A DNA stretch of 64,000 bases from Sordaria brevicollis (Eukaryota; Ascomycota; Sordariomycetes; Sordariales; Sordariaceae): assembly GCA_033439795.1 (NCBI GenBank), contig JAUTDP010000008.1, forward strand, positions 1 to 64,000, written 5' to 3'. A program made the translations under genes and the position numbers. Shown piece after piece: positions 47,283 to 58,699 of the stretch. Numbering within the stretch: the first letter of the stretch is position 1; each line of letters opens with the position of its first letter. The notes beneath the pieces are model-generated. The model did not search any database, was not told the DNA's origin, and worked only from the letters and a program-made list of their open reading frames with translations.

Positions 47283-48164
47283 TCAATCAACCCGTCGCTT
47301 TTTGGCAGCGGGTTTGAAGAATGAGTCCATCGTCTTCTGTTTGTTGTCGAACTTGGCACTACCAATCCCACCCCTTGTCCTTTTCAGGCCTTGGAGGTGG
47401 TCAAGAGCATTGACCCGAACAACAGTCAACCTGACAGTTGACTTCTCGGTCTCCTCGGACGATGAGATGACATCTACATTGATCTCGAGGTATCCGGTGT
47501 TGCTCCAAGAAGCGAGGAACTCTGACCTTCCGGCAACAGAGCCCGACGACGGCTTGGAGTTGGCAAGCCTCGTCGTCTCTTCCGGGGCGTAACGCGCCAG
47601 AAGGGATCTCAGGAGCGAGTTGAGGATCAAGCCATGCGCGACAACTACCACGGAGGTTGGTGTCTTGGACGCATCACCGTCGAGAACACTGTCCAGCAGC
47701 GGACTTAGGTGGGCTTGTATGAAGGCAGTGGCTCTTGCGCGCATCTCGTCATGCGTTTCGGCATCGGGATGCGGCGTGCCAAAGCCCTTCCCCTCTGCGG
47801 ATCGGAAGTCGCGTTCGCGCAGCTCAACAACTTGGACAAGATGGAGCTTGGGACGGTTGACATCTTCCTTGTCCGTTGCCTGCTTCACCTGGGCATCGAC
47901 AATGGCCTGGGCAGTGTTGACTGCGCGTTGCAGATCGGAAGAAAAGATGTGCGTGACAGGACCGATTGAAGACGTCCGCGAGGCAAAGTGGGAGGCCAGA
48001 CGACGGGCCTGCAAAACACCGTGGGTAGTGAGGGCAGAGTCACGGATGCCTGCGCTGGGGTGTGTTAGACAATGTCGTGGACATATGCTTGATCCGGAGT
48101 GAACATACTATAAACCGGCCACGTTGTCGACGGTCTCTCCGTGTCGGACCAGGAAGAGCCGCAT
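47283..48164 (-). CDS. Histidine phosphatase (phosphoglycerate-mutase fold) with a PIP-box-like tail
   Basis: Exons 48164-48109 and 48054-47283 encode 275 residues; the 54-nt intron has donor GTATGT, a TCTAAC branch and acceptor CAG. The N-terminus MRLFLVRHGET carries the catalytic RHG (His8). SSDLQRAVNTAQAI and LRERDFRSAEGKGFG fit the phosphohistidine pocket and acid region, and VVVAHG supplies the second His (His159). Such enzymes remove phosphate from small molecules or proteins; the substrate is unknown. Unusually, the C-terminus ends in QKTMDSFF (258-265), a match to the PCNA-interacting consensus Q-x-x-(I/L/M)-x-x-F-F, followed by the basic, nuclear-import-like PAAKKRRVD. Start codons of this gene and SDA1 lie 480 bases apart in divergent orientation. 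Confidence 0.9.
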
Positions 48165-48644
48165 GTTGTTGTTGAAAGATGAAGATGGACGACGAGACGA
48201 AGGACAGCATATGCCAATCGTCTCAGTTGTCCATGTTCAGGTGGCGTATGACGGATTCATCATCGCCGGAATGGGAATAGCAAACCGCGGGGGAAGCAGT
48301 TGCTGTGTCAATCGCCCAAACGAATGGTGATTTGTGGAAGGGGTAAAAGGGAAGAAAATTCCAACAAAATCGCGGCAGAAAAGAAAATTTAAAAGGGCAC
48401 AGCGCAAGTGGAGCACTGGATGCCGGTGTCCAGGGTCCTCCCCGCCTGGAACGTCCACTAACTCCACCTTGGTAACTGATAAGGATGCGATAAGGAATCA
48501 ATTTCCCAAAAATTTCTGGACCGCTGGAAGCTCCAGGCGAAGGGTCGGACTGGAGGTGTGCTGTGAACACAGGGACCGGCTTCCACTCTTGCGACTTCGT
48601 TCCTTTGCATCTTCTTTTCGACTTGATATCCAACAGCCGCCAAG
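48165..48644. promoter_or_regulatory. Divergent promoter of the histidine phosphatase and SDA1 genes
   Basis: 480 bases lie between the two start codons on opposite strands and must contain both promoters. I could not pick out clear factor sites. Confidence 0.5.
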
Positions 48645-51008
48645 ATGCCCAAGAGAAAGGTTGCCGCCCTCGAAAAGGTCGATGCTGACCTGGTCAGTTT
48701 GCAGTACAAAATCAGGAGGGATCCCAAGTGAGTTTGTTTGTTATTTTTGTTGTTGCCGTCGCCAATTGCTGCCATGATCAACATCATTGTCGCGTCAGTC
48801 GCAAACTTGTCCATTGTTTATGTTTACTAACACCATGACCCTTCCTCCTCTTCCAGATCATATGCCCAAGAGTTCTACGACCAGTGGCTCGCATACGATG
48901 CCCAACGACAAATCTTCATCTCGTCTCCTTCCTCTGCCTCCAGCGAAGACAACAAGAAATTCCACGACCTCGTCGACCTCATCGCCCACTGCGCCGATCT
49001 CTACCCCGATGTCACTGCCCCTTACTTCGACCAGCTTAAGGAACTCTTGACTCAACACCATGCCGTCCTCAACCCCGATCTCCGCGAAAAGGTCGTTGGC
49101 AGCTTGTCCCTCCTCCGTCGCAAGGATGTCATCGACTCGACCAGCCTGCTCACCACTCTCTTCCCCATCCTGATCTCGACTCCCTCCAAGTCTCTTCGCT
49201 CTCTGCTCTATACCAAGATCATTAGCGACCTGCGCGAGTCCAACTCCAAGGCTACCAACCACAAGCTCAACCGCACCATCCAGACCGTCCTACACAACCT
49301 CGTCACCTCAGACCGCACCTCGACCAAGGGCATGTGGGCCTGCCGTATCACCCGCGAATTGTGGCGCCGCCAGATCTGGACCGACGCCCGTCCCTGCGAT
49401 GTCATGAAGGAGGCGTGTTTGTCCGACAACGAGAAGGTCGTCATCGGCGGTGTTCGCTTCTTTTTGGGCGGCGACAAGGAGCGCGAGGAGATGGAGGACG
49501 ATTCTAGTGACGAGGAGATTGACATTAAGAAGGTCAAGCACCAAGGCACTATCAACAAGAAGACCAAGAAGCGCCAAAAGGCCATGGAGAAGGCCATGGA
49601 GAAGATCAAGAAGCAGGAGCGCAAGAAGCACGCCCCTCACCCGCTCAACTTTTCCGCTCTCCACCTCATCCACGACCCCCAGGGCTTCGCCGAGCAGCTC
49701 TTCCAGAAGCACTTGCAAAATACAAAGTGCAAGTTCTCCCTCGACAACAAGCTGCTGGTCCTCCAGCTCGTCACCCGTCTAGTCGGTCTGCACAAGCTCA
49801 CCATCATTTCCCTGTACCCCTGGTTCACCAAGTACCTCACGCCCAAGCAACCGTCGGTCACGTCCTTCCTCGCCTCGTTGGCGCAGGCCACACACAACCA
49901 CGTCCCTCCCGATGCCATCGAGCCCCTCGTCGTCAAGATCGCCAACGAGTTCGTCTCCGAAGCCTCCGCCGCCGAAGTCGCTTCCGCCGGTATCAACGCC
50001 ATCCGCGAAGTTGCTCTGCGCCAACCGCTGTGCATGAGCGAGACCCTCCTCCAGGATCTCGTCATGTACCAGAAATCCAAGGACAAGGGCGTGGTGATGG
50101 CCGCCAAGGGTCTCCAGTCTCTGTACCGCGAGGTCTACCCCGAGCTGCTGCAGAAGAAGTTCCGTGGCAAGGAGGCCACCATGGGCTTGAAGTCGGGCGA
50201 GGTCAAGAGGCTCAAGTTCGGTGAAGAGCAAGTGGAGAGCGGCATCGAGGGTATCGAGCTTCTCGAGAAGTACAAGGAGGAGCAGAGACTCAAGAAGCTT
50301 GCCGAGAAGGGCGAGGACGCCGATGGGGACGCCAAGATGGGTGACGACGAAGATGAAGACGGGTTCAACTCGGACGAGTGGGAAGTCGCCTCCAACGATT
50401 CCGACTCCTCCACCGGCTGGATCAACGTCGAGCACTCGGACGACGAGGACGAAGGACCGGCAGCCAAGAAGCAGCGTCGGGACAGCTCAACAGCTCCCGA
50501 TCTCATCTCCGACGAAGCCATGGCCGCCGCCGCCGAAGCCAACCGCATCTCCAAGCTGGCCATGACCACCATCCTCACGCCCGCCGATCTCGCCAAGCTA
50601 GCCGAGCTGCGTCGCGAGGCCCAGCTCGACAAGATGACCGGCAACGTCTCCAAGCGCAGACAGGAGCTCATCGCCAAGCACATCGAAGACGGCGTCACGG
50701 CCGACGACATCGAGCTGCCGGCGCAGATTGGCAAGAAGACTACCAAGGAGGAGCGTGTGGCCATGGCCAAGGACGGCAAGCCCGCGCGAGAGGAGCACAA
50801 GTCTACGCAGGCCATCAGGAAGTCCAAGAAGGAGGCCGAGGGCAAGAGCTCGACGAACAAGGAGAAGGCGAGGAAGAAGAACTTCTTGATGACGGTCGGC
50901 AAGGCGCGGGCGAAGCATAAGCGCTCGCTGGTGGATACCAAGAAGAGGTTGACGGCGCATATTGCTAGGAGTAAGAGTGGTGGGAGGAGGAGGAATGGTA
51001 TGAACTGA
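48645..51008 (+). CDS. SDA1: SDA1, nucleolar ribosome-biogenesis protein
   Basis: Exons 48645-48727 and 48857-51008 encode 744 residues; the 129-nt intron (GTGAGT ... TTCCAG) joins RRDPK to SYAQEFYDQW. SDA1 is an essential factor for 60S ribosomal subunit maturation and export; yeast mutants also show actin and G1 defects. The N-terminal third carries the NUC130/3NT-type segment (LREKVVGSLSLLRRKDVID, HKLNRTIQTVLHNLV). Helical repeats follow, with a Lys/Glu coiled coil near 285-310 (KKTKKRQKAMEKAMEKIKKQ) and HPLNFSALHLIHDPQGFAEQLF. The second half contains the SDA1 domain, an acidic stretch (DDEDEDGFNSDEWEV, EHSDDEDEGP) and the typical basic end (KNFLMTVGKARAKHKRSL, RSKSGGRRRNGMN). Length fits the family. 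The start gives the conserved MPKRKVAALEKVDADL beginning. Confidence 0.96.
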
Positions 51009-52972
51009 TTTGTTTTTGGGTTGGGATGGTATATCGTATTATTTAGAGGTTTGGGAAATGTATTGCGAACGAGTGGGTTTTGCTCGTTAATGTGTCATAT
51101 CACACAGAATTCTTCCTTGTGGTTATCTGTGAGAGGTATCGTGATATTTCCCCGTTTCCCCAAGCCACGTACGCCTTACTTTGATCGCCTATCTTACCGC
51201 AACCTAATCTACGCGGATGGAAACACTCAAGACCTAGGACTAAACGAGTACCATAGATGACATACAGCTGCGACCGGTAATATTTGCTTAACTCCACGGA
51301 AAACATCTCAAGTAAATACCCACCACCCACCCTCAACCCGCAACCCGTACCCAAGTCAAACAATCCACCTACCACCCACATTCAATATCAGCAGTCATCA
51401 CCAACCATCTCTTTCTGACGAACCACCTCTTTCTGACAAAGCCCACTTGTAAGAGCATTGCTTCCCTGCCCCTGTCTGCTTAACAAGGCCATTCACGGTC
51501 ACGTAGTGGATCTTATTTAGAGGTAGACAGGGAGTGTCTCGACCATGTTAGTGGTAGTGTAATGTAGTGTAGTGTAGTGGAAGTGTAGTGGAAGTGTAGA
51601 GGTAGTGTAGTGGTAGTGTAAGTAGTGGTAGTGTAGGTGCTCGGGCTCGATGTTGCAGGGAAATTTGCAAGACAACTTGAAGGATAGGTAGGTACTCTTG
51701 AAACGGATACTCTTGGAATGGACATAATCTCTTCTTGGTTTGAAGCTGGAGGAGGTTTGTTTAAGGATCACGAGGCACTCAATTTTTTTTTTGTCCACCT
51801 CGACGACAAGTACAAGTCCAAGTCCTCAGCCCAGAGCTGCTACTGGTTACATTCCCTGGTCTGATATCGTATCTTCCTTCCCGCCTCTCGTGACATTGAT
51901 GGACGGGGACTATCCCCTTGTCTGCCACATACTGTGTATCCCGCCATCTCGCCGTCTCGCGGGCCGTAACATGAACGCTTTACAAGGTCATCTAGTAGGT
52001 ACCTACCTACCCTTTGCTCCATTCCCTTAAGTCCCGGGTTTTCCATCTCCTTTCGCGTCGTTCAAGAGTACTTGAGAAAGTTATGTTACATCGAGAGTTA
52101 AACACCGCTTGCATTTTCGATTTTTCCATGCATGTTGAAGCCTTCCTTAAATTTTTCCTTTTTTTTTTCCTTTTTTTCTCCCTGGTAAATGAAACGTACC
52201 TGTACCTACGAGTCAACGACTTCATGTTTGCGGGGGGGGGATGGGATCATGGGAGAAAAGAACGGGAAAACAGTCGGAGTGGTTTATATTTACTGACTGC
52301 CATAACACTCAGGTACCTAGTATCTCATCTCCTCTAATCTCCACTTGTGAGGGCGTTTTCGAGTTCAAGATTCCTCAAAAGGGGCTGGAACCATTCAGGT
52401 CCAGGTAGGTAGGTAGGTACCTCAGCTTGGAAAGTGCTTCAGAACAAAGGCACGTCAGATTTCATCCCGCACCACCAGTACCAGACCTAGGTACCTCTAA
52501 CGAACAACACGAACAAGCAACTTCCGCTTTATACAGTATATACCAAAACCAAATTACTAGATCTATGACTTGATAGAAGTAGCATGTCATTATGTCAAGA
52601 TGGTGTTTTTGGAGACCAAAACCCGATATGCATGTTGGAGTTGCCCGTCAGAGGGATATGGATATAGATTTGGGCGTTTGTCACATTCACGAGAAAGTGG
52701 AAGAAGATGCCTATGGTGGAGTGAGGATCTTCGTTTATTATAGTAATGCTCAGCTCATGTTCGTGCTTCGATGCTATGGTACGATAGCCAATTCAGCTAT
52801 AACGTAGAGACTACACACTTATCTACACTAGACGGGTGAGAAACAGCTAAAGCAGGTTACCTAGCGAAGAACTCTCATGCAATAATTTATACAACCAGAG
52901 GTACAGCTATGTACCAAGTTCCCACCTTAGGAACTCTATACCAATAATCCCTAATCTTAACACTAGACCTAA
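51009..52972. other. Convergent intergenic region with GTAGTG repeats
   Basis: About 2 kb between the SDA1 and bromodomain gene ends. It holds degenerate AGTGTAGTGG repeats (51,540-51,640), a T-rich stretch (52,150-52,180), a GGTA run near 52,405 and TAGAGGTA motifs at 51,518-51,525, 51,597-51,604 and 52,492-52,499. No supported gene. Confidence 0.55.
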
Positions 52973-53447
52973 CTAAGCCTTCTCACCCCTCGTCACCCTC
53001 CTCCTCTTATTCGGATTACTTCCACTTCCACTCCCACCGGTAGCATTCTCAGCCTCCGTCTCTCCATCCACTTCCTCATCGGCTTTCCCATCTCCCACTT
53101 CCTTATCACCACCACCACCATCAACCATATCTACATCACCATCCTTATCCTTGTTGTCCTCCTCCTCCTTCTTATCCCCTTCACCAACAGAAGGCTTAAC
53201 TGCATCCTTCTCCTTATCCTCGGCCTTTTCTCCATCAGGAGGGGTAGCCTTCTCACCAGAACCAGCGGAACCAGCCCCAGCCCCAGCCACAGACGCAGAA
53301 CCGGAACCAGAACCAGAACCAGACGCAGAACCAGAACCAGAACCATTCGCAGTCGCAGAGCCCGAAGCAGAGCCCGAACCAGAAGCACCATTAACACTCT
53401 TACTAACAGCCCTCGAATGATTCCCACTCGAACTCCCACTCTTCAAT
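52973..53447 (-). pseudogene. Out-of-frame acidic tail of the bromodomain gene
   Basis: Directly after the main stop, a shifted frame runs about 157 codons: GLKSGSSSGNHSRAVSKSVNG, a Gly/Ser/Ala-rich repeat, an acidic part (GEKAEDKEKD, DVDMVDGGGGDKEVG) and a basic nuclear-import-like end (NPNKRRRVTRGEKA). Codon use and composition are those of real coding sequence. One extra G in the run of five G (53,448-53,452, C on the plus strand) would join the frames as LQGGLKSG. So this is either an assembly or sequencing error in a homopolymer, or a real frameshift that removes the tail. Confidence 0.7.
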
Positions 53448-54767
53448 CCCCCTGGAGCGTTCCGTCCTCCATCATAGCCTTAACCCTCCCATCCTCCGCC
53501 ACTCTCAAATCCGCCAGCAGGGAATCGGCCTCCGAGAACATGGCCCTGGCATCCTTGACCACGCCAAACTCGTCAACCTTATATCCGAGCACGTCACCCG
53601 GGTGGCCATGGCCGTGATGACCATGACCATGATGTCCGTGTGCATTAGCTTGAGGACCGTCATCCGCCTTTTCCTCCTGATCGGCTAGGAACGAGCTACC
53701 AGGTCCGTGCCACCTATCGGGGTTGTACATGATTGCGTTGGAGAACATGTGCGCCAGCTCGCGATCTAGTTGCGCGGTGTTGATGATTCCTTTCGGTGGC
53801 ACGAGGTCTTCCATCTGCGGGAGCCAGACCAACATGTGACCCGGGTCTCCCTCGGGAAGGGCGGCGGCGGCTTGGGTGGCGGCGCGGTTACCGTGGGTGA
53901 TGGCGGCGCGAATCGATTTGAGGTCTTGAGGCTGCAGTATCACCTTATGATAACCGGGAGCGTCTTTTTCGCGGATGGGCGCGGCGAACATGTTGGCGGA
54001 TCGGTGGCGGACGATTTGTTCCATGGCTGAGGCGCTGACTTTGTGGAAGCCGCGAGACCAGAGAACGCGGTTGGTGCCGTCTGGTAATCCAGCTGTCGCT
54101 TCTTGTTCGGATTTCTCGATGACGGGAGTTGCGTTGGCGGTGGTGCCGGCGGGAGTGGGCGATAGCTCATCACGTTTACGCTTTGCTGCTTGACGAGCTG
54201 CTTGACGCTTACCAGCGACACTCTCGTCTGCTGTCGTATCACCTGTGTCTACCGTAGCTTGGGGCGTGCCCACCTCATTCTTAACAATGGTGGCTGGCTC
54301 AGGCTCTTTGGCAGGTTCCTTCGCTGCGCTCGGTTGTTCAGCAGCCGCTGTCTTATCCGCTGGCCTTGACGCCTTCTGAGCTGCCTGTTGCCGAGCCTGT
54401 GACGCTGGAGTAGGTTGAGGACCAACAAGAGGGAGACTTCCTCTAGGTCTGGACGCTTCACTTGTCGGTTGCCGAGCTGGAGAAGGTCTGACCGGCGGCA
54501 AAACTGCAGGCTGCTGCACCGGACTAAGTGGCTCAACCGCAGGGGGCCGAATCTCTTCACCGGCAGCTCGGACATCAGTTAGCTTAGGAGTGGACGGAGT
54601 AGCTTTAGACAACCACTTGGTGCCACTGCCGAGACCCAATTTCGCCGGAGGTACCAGAGTAACCTGAGTGACCGAAGCAATAGGGCTGAAGCGAGGGCCG
54701 GTATGAGTTGTGACGGCAGAATGTGAGCGAGGCCTGTGTTGAGGAATCGGAGGTTGCGGTTGTGCCG

Positions 54768-54802
<35 letters not shown>

Positions 54803-57213
54803 TGCGCTGGATGTGGTACATGTCCTTGTGGCGCATGGGTGACTGGCGGCTGCGGAGCATGAGTGATGGGCGGAATCCGCGGTGATTGAGCTTGGGTAAC
54901 CTGCGGAAGAGGCGCCTGCTGCGGATGTGGTAGATGTGGCACGGGATGAACCTGTGGCGCCCGAGGAACATGGGCTTGAGGAGCCTGTGATACCTGGGGT
55001 ACTGGAGAAACTTGGGGAGCCTGAGGCGGGTGCGCCTGCGGTTGATGCGTCGGCGGTGGTGGATGTTGATGTGACACTTGAGGCAGATGAGGCGTTTGCG
55101 GCGGATGTGCCTGTGGTGAATGAGTAGCTTGTGGCACCTGAGGTGGATATGGCGAAGGGTAGGCCCTCTGTACCTCCGACTGGATAGGGGGCAAAGAGGG
55201 CGACGGGGCCATAGACGTCGCGACCGGCTGGCTGAACGGCGGAGGAGCCTGTAGCGCCTGGGGTTGGTGTTGAGGCGACTGCTGCTGTTGTGGTGGCAGA
55301 GGTGGTGGTGACTGTTGCTGCTGAGGAGCAGCCAACCCATGAGTAAGTCTCGGCGGAATCGCAGATGGCGATTGCGGCGGCGACGAGACCGCAGCTCCCT
55401 GTTGTAGATGCTGAGGAAGATGATATGGGGGATATGGCGAGGGATGTTGGGGATGCTGCTGGTAATTAGCCCTAGGTAATCCCGCAGGCGCAGGAGAAGC
55501 CATTGGTTGCCGAATAGGACTCGGTCCTGGCGAGTCGGACATAGACCTAATAGGTGCCGGCTGCAGGGGAGGAGCAAATTGTTGGCTAGTTTGAGGAGGT
55601 ATCAAGACCTGCGGCTTCATAGGCGGCGGCTGAGATGGCCTGGATACCGCTGGATGCTGCTGTGCCTGCTGAGGCGGCGGGTGCGAAGGCAGTCTAGGCG
55701 AGTGTAGCGGCTGGGGAGATCCTGATAGAGGACTGCTGTAATGAGGATGTTGCTGGCCAGGGCCCAAAATAGGGCGATGGCCAGGTTGTGGTTGATACGG
55801 AGGCTCCCATTTGAGCTGCCCGCCTTGTGCCTGTCCAGGAATAGATGGTTGCGGTTGGGGAAGAGTAGTCGCCGGGTGATGAGCAGGCGGAAGCACTGGA
55901 GACTGTCTCGAAGGCCCAGTCACACCGTCCAGTCGTGGCAGTCCTCCGGTTGGGGTCGGAGGCTTGGGCGGCTGAGGTGGTTGAGGAGGTGCCTGGGAGA
56001 AGGAAGCCGGTGGTTGAAGGACATGTGGTATCCCACCAGGCGTCATAGGCCGTGGAGAACCTGGACCGGACGATATTGAAGTCCGAGGGATGTTGTGATG
56101 TCCCAACCGCGGAGAGCTGACCAACTGTGGCTGCAAGGCCGCTGTCGTAGTCGGAGGTAAAGTTGTAGGCAGCGTAGTCGGAGGCAACGGAGCGGGACTC
56201 GACCTGACTGGCGGCACCTGGGTTGTGGGAGAAGGTACGCTCGCATGACGGGCAACTTCGGGCCGCGGCGGGATATGAGCAGAAACTTGGGGCGGCAGCT
56301 GTGGCGGAATCGGCGGTTGCTGTTGCTGTTGCTGCTGTTGCGGCTGTTGCGGTGGTATTTGCTGTTGTTGCTGTGGTTGCTGTACTTGTTGCTGCTGCTG
56401 CTGCTGCTGCTGCTGTTGTTGGGGCGGCGGCGGCGGCGGCGTGGGTATCGGTAGCTGAGGAGTTGACGGCGTACGAGGAGACTGGGTCTGCGGAGGCGGT
56501 AACCGTGGTGAAGCAATCCGCGGCGATGCAACTGGTGATGGACCATGACTGGCGCCGTTAGGCAACCTAGGCCCCGGACCTTGAACCGACACTGGGCTGG
56601 GAATCGGACCCAAAGCCGGACTTGGCTTATGTGCCACGGGCGGCACTGGACCGTCCTGAGCTTGAGCTGGAGCCGGAGCTGGAGCCGGAGTCGGTACACC
56701 ATCTGGAACCTGAATCTTGTGCTGCCTCCTCTCTTGCTCCTCTTCCCTGGCAACTGCCTGCTCTAGCACGCGCACCTCGGTCTGAACCCGGTCATAGCTT
56801 CTCTCGTACTGCTCGATTTCCCGGAGTGTCTGGTTGACATAGGCCTGCTCGAGTTTTCGGTAGAGACTTTCGATCTTGGGCACATATTGATGGGCTTCCC
56901 TCAAAGTCGGCAGTGGCGGGGGCTGTAAGCGTCGCCTTTTTGAATTCGGAGACAGATCACCATCGGGCTTCGGACCTGGAGTGTCGTGCTCTTGCTTCAG
57001 CTCGTCCCACAGCAGGTGGAGGAAGAGCTCCTGGAGAGGCTCGGGCCTCAGTCGCGCGGCATCGTACGAGGGCGCAGTCTTGATGAGGCGGTTCTGCTGA
57101 AGGACTTCGGCAATGCGATGAAAGGCCTGCTGGTCGAGACCGTGCTTGGCAATGCCGCGGAGCAGGAACAGCGATTCGAGGGGGGTATAAGCGTCGCGGC
57201 TCGTGGTAGTCAT
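53443..57213 (-). CDS. BRD8/Bdc1-like bromodomain protein (probable NuA4 subunit), main frame
   Basis: A single frame from ATG at 57,213 to the stop at 53,443 encodes 1256 residues. The N-terminus (MTTTSRDAYTPLESLFLLRGIAKHG) is a helical domain that I associate with fungal relatives of BRD8 and fission-yeast Bdc1, subunits of the NuA4 histone acetyltransferase. A coiled region (EQAYVNQTLREIEQYERSYDR) follows, then about 800 residues of Pro/Gln/Ala-rich sequence with pure Gln runs. The bromodomain lies at about 1050-1175: ASAMEQIVRHRSANMFAAPI, the ZA loop APGYHKVILQPQDL, and AHMFSNAIMYNPD, whose Asn binds acetyl-lysine. A His/Gly run follows. The frame stops in LQGD, but the next frame continues with an acidic tail (separate entry). 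The open frame extends upstream of the ATG, but only with a non-ATG codon. Confidence 0.88.
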
Positions 57214-58010
57214 GCCCCAGACTCCACCTCGCCGGAGATCGAGGGGACTGTCACGCCGTTGGGGGAGAAGGTGAATCGGCGCCACGATCTGTGGGGATGG
57301 TCAGTAACGGGACTGGGTCAACTATGGAATGTATGTGGTTGTGGTAAAAGGTGAAGTGTTGAATGGTGTTATATAGAGGTAGTGTTGGTTGTTTTGGTGG
57401 TGATGATGCGTTTCTCAGAAGCTTGGAGTTTAAGCACATGGATGGAAAATGCACCCAAGATGCTGCACCCCTCCAGGGCCGGACCACTATAATCGAGCCC
57501 TGGAACCAAGCCACTTAAACACGGTGCAACACCAAACCCCCCCGCTCACGCGTCGCATTTTTGGGGCAGTCGCGTCTTCCCGTCCTTCTTCTTTTTGGGA
57601 GCAGTGACATACCGACAGCCTTTATCCAACACGCCGGACAGCGTCGATTTTGGTATGGGTGGTAGATGCGAATCAGGTCGTCGCATGTGGTTGTATAAAG
57701 CCTTCTATGAAAAGATGACTTTTTGCGATAATCGATGCTTGTTTGCGCAGACTGGGATTCTCGATGACTTTTTTTTTTCTTTTCGTTTGTTTGTCGCAAA
57801 TGGAAATGTCGGACTGAATTATCACGTGTGATCGGTCTCGTCTATCGATGGTCGGGATCGTGGTACAATAGAAAAGTGTTGGTCGCTTAGCTTGGAAAAA
57901 AAAAACTCGTTTCGGTGAAATCTCGATTTGTTGCTGAAAACTGAGGGCGCGTTTGGTTCGATAAGCAAAATTTCTGGTGTTTTCTAATAGGGGGGTAAGC
58001 GAGTACAAAG
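57214..58010. other. Upstream region of the bromodomain gene up to RIP block 3
   Basis: About 800 bases with one TAGAGGTA motif (57,374-57,381). It has no supported gene. Base composition changes to AT-rich near 58,010. Confidence 0.5.
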
Positions 58011-58699
58011 AGAAATCTGTAGTCTGTAATAGGGATTAGGTATTTTTTCTTATTATATAGTAGCGCCTATAAGGTCTAGTAAGCGAAGCTACACAATTGG
58101 GGTCTATAATAAATCGAAATCCTTAGTAATAGCTTCGTTTTGTAAAATTATAGAGCCGTAATTACTATAACGGGCTCGATATTAAAGCTATTTACAAGCG
58201 GAAATATTATTTCGATAATTAGGAAGCTCATTTATATATTGGTGTATCTACTATTTTTTTCCTAGGTATAGTTATTAATTTGGGTGAGTGCGGAAATTTC
58301 AGGGGTAAAAGGGGGATGTTAATAAGAGTATAAATAATAGTCTACTATAATAATTGTTATAAACGAATAAATTATAGTAATTATATTTTTAATTTGTATT
58401 ATTATTTATAATAATAAAAGAGTATAAAAAACGGTTAATAGGGAATGTAATTGAGTATACCTAATTGAATATACTTAATCGAATAGAATTGAATAAAATA
58501 GAGTAGAATAGAATCGAATAGAATAAAGTCGGGTATAAATATAGGTATTAATTTTATACTTTTATCGATTTGAATCCTCTATTAGTAATACTTTCTCCTC
58601 TTTCATTTATTATCCTATTATTTACTTTATTTACCTATTATACCCTCCCGCCGTTTTAATATCGCTAATTTTATTAATAATAATATTAACGATAATATT

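Noticed and set aside
49779..50941. Long minus-strand open frames opposite SDA1
   Set aside because: They are shadows of the strongly biased codon use of SDA1 on the plus strand.
54579..55577. 332-codon open frame on the minus strand, rich in Arg/Leu/His
   Set aside because: It is an alternative frame of the Pro/Gln-rich middle of the bromodomain gene; composition follows from the CAG/CCx repeats.
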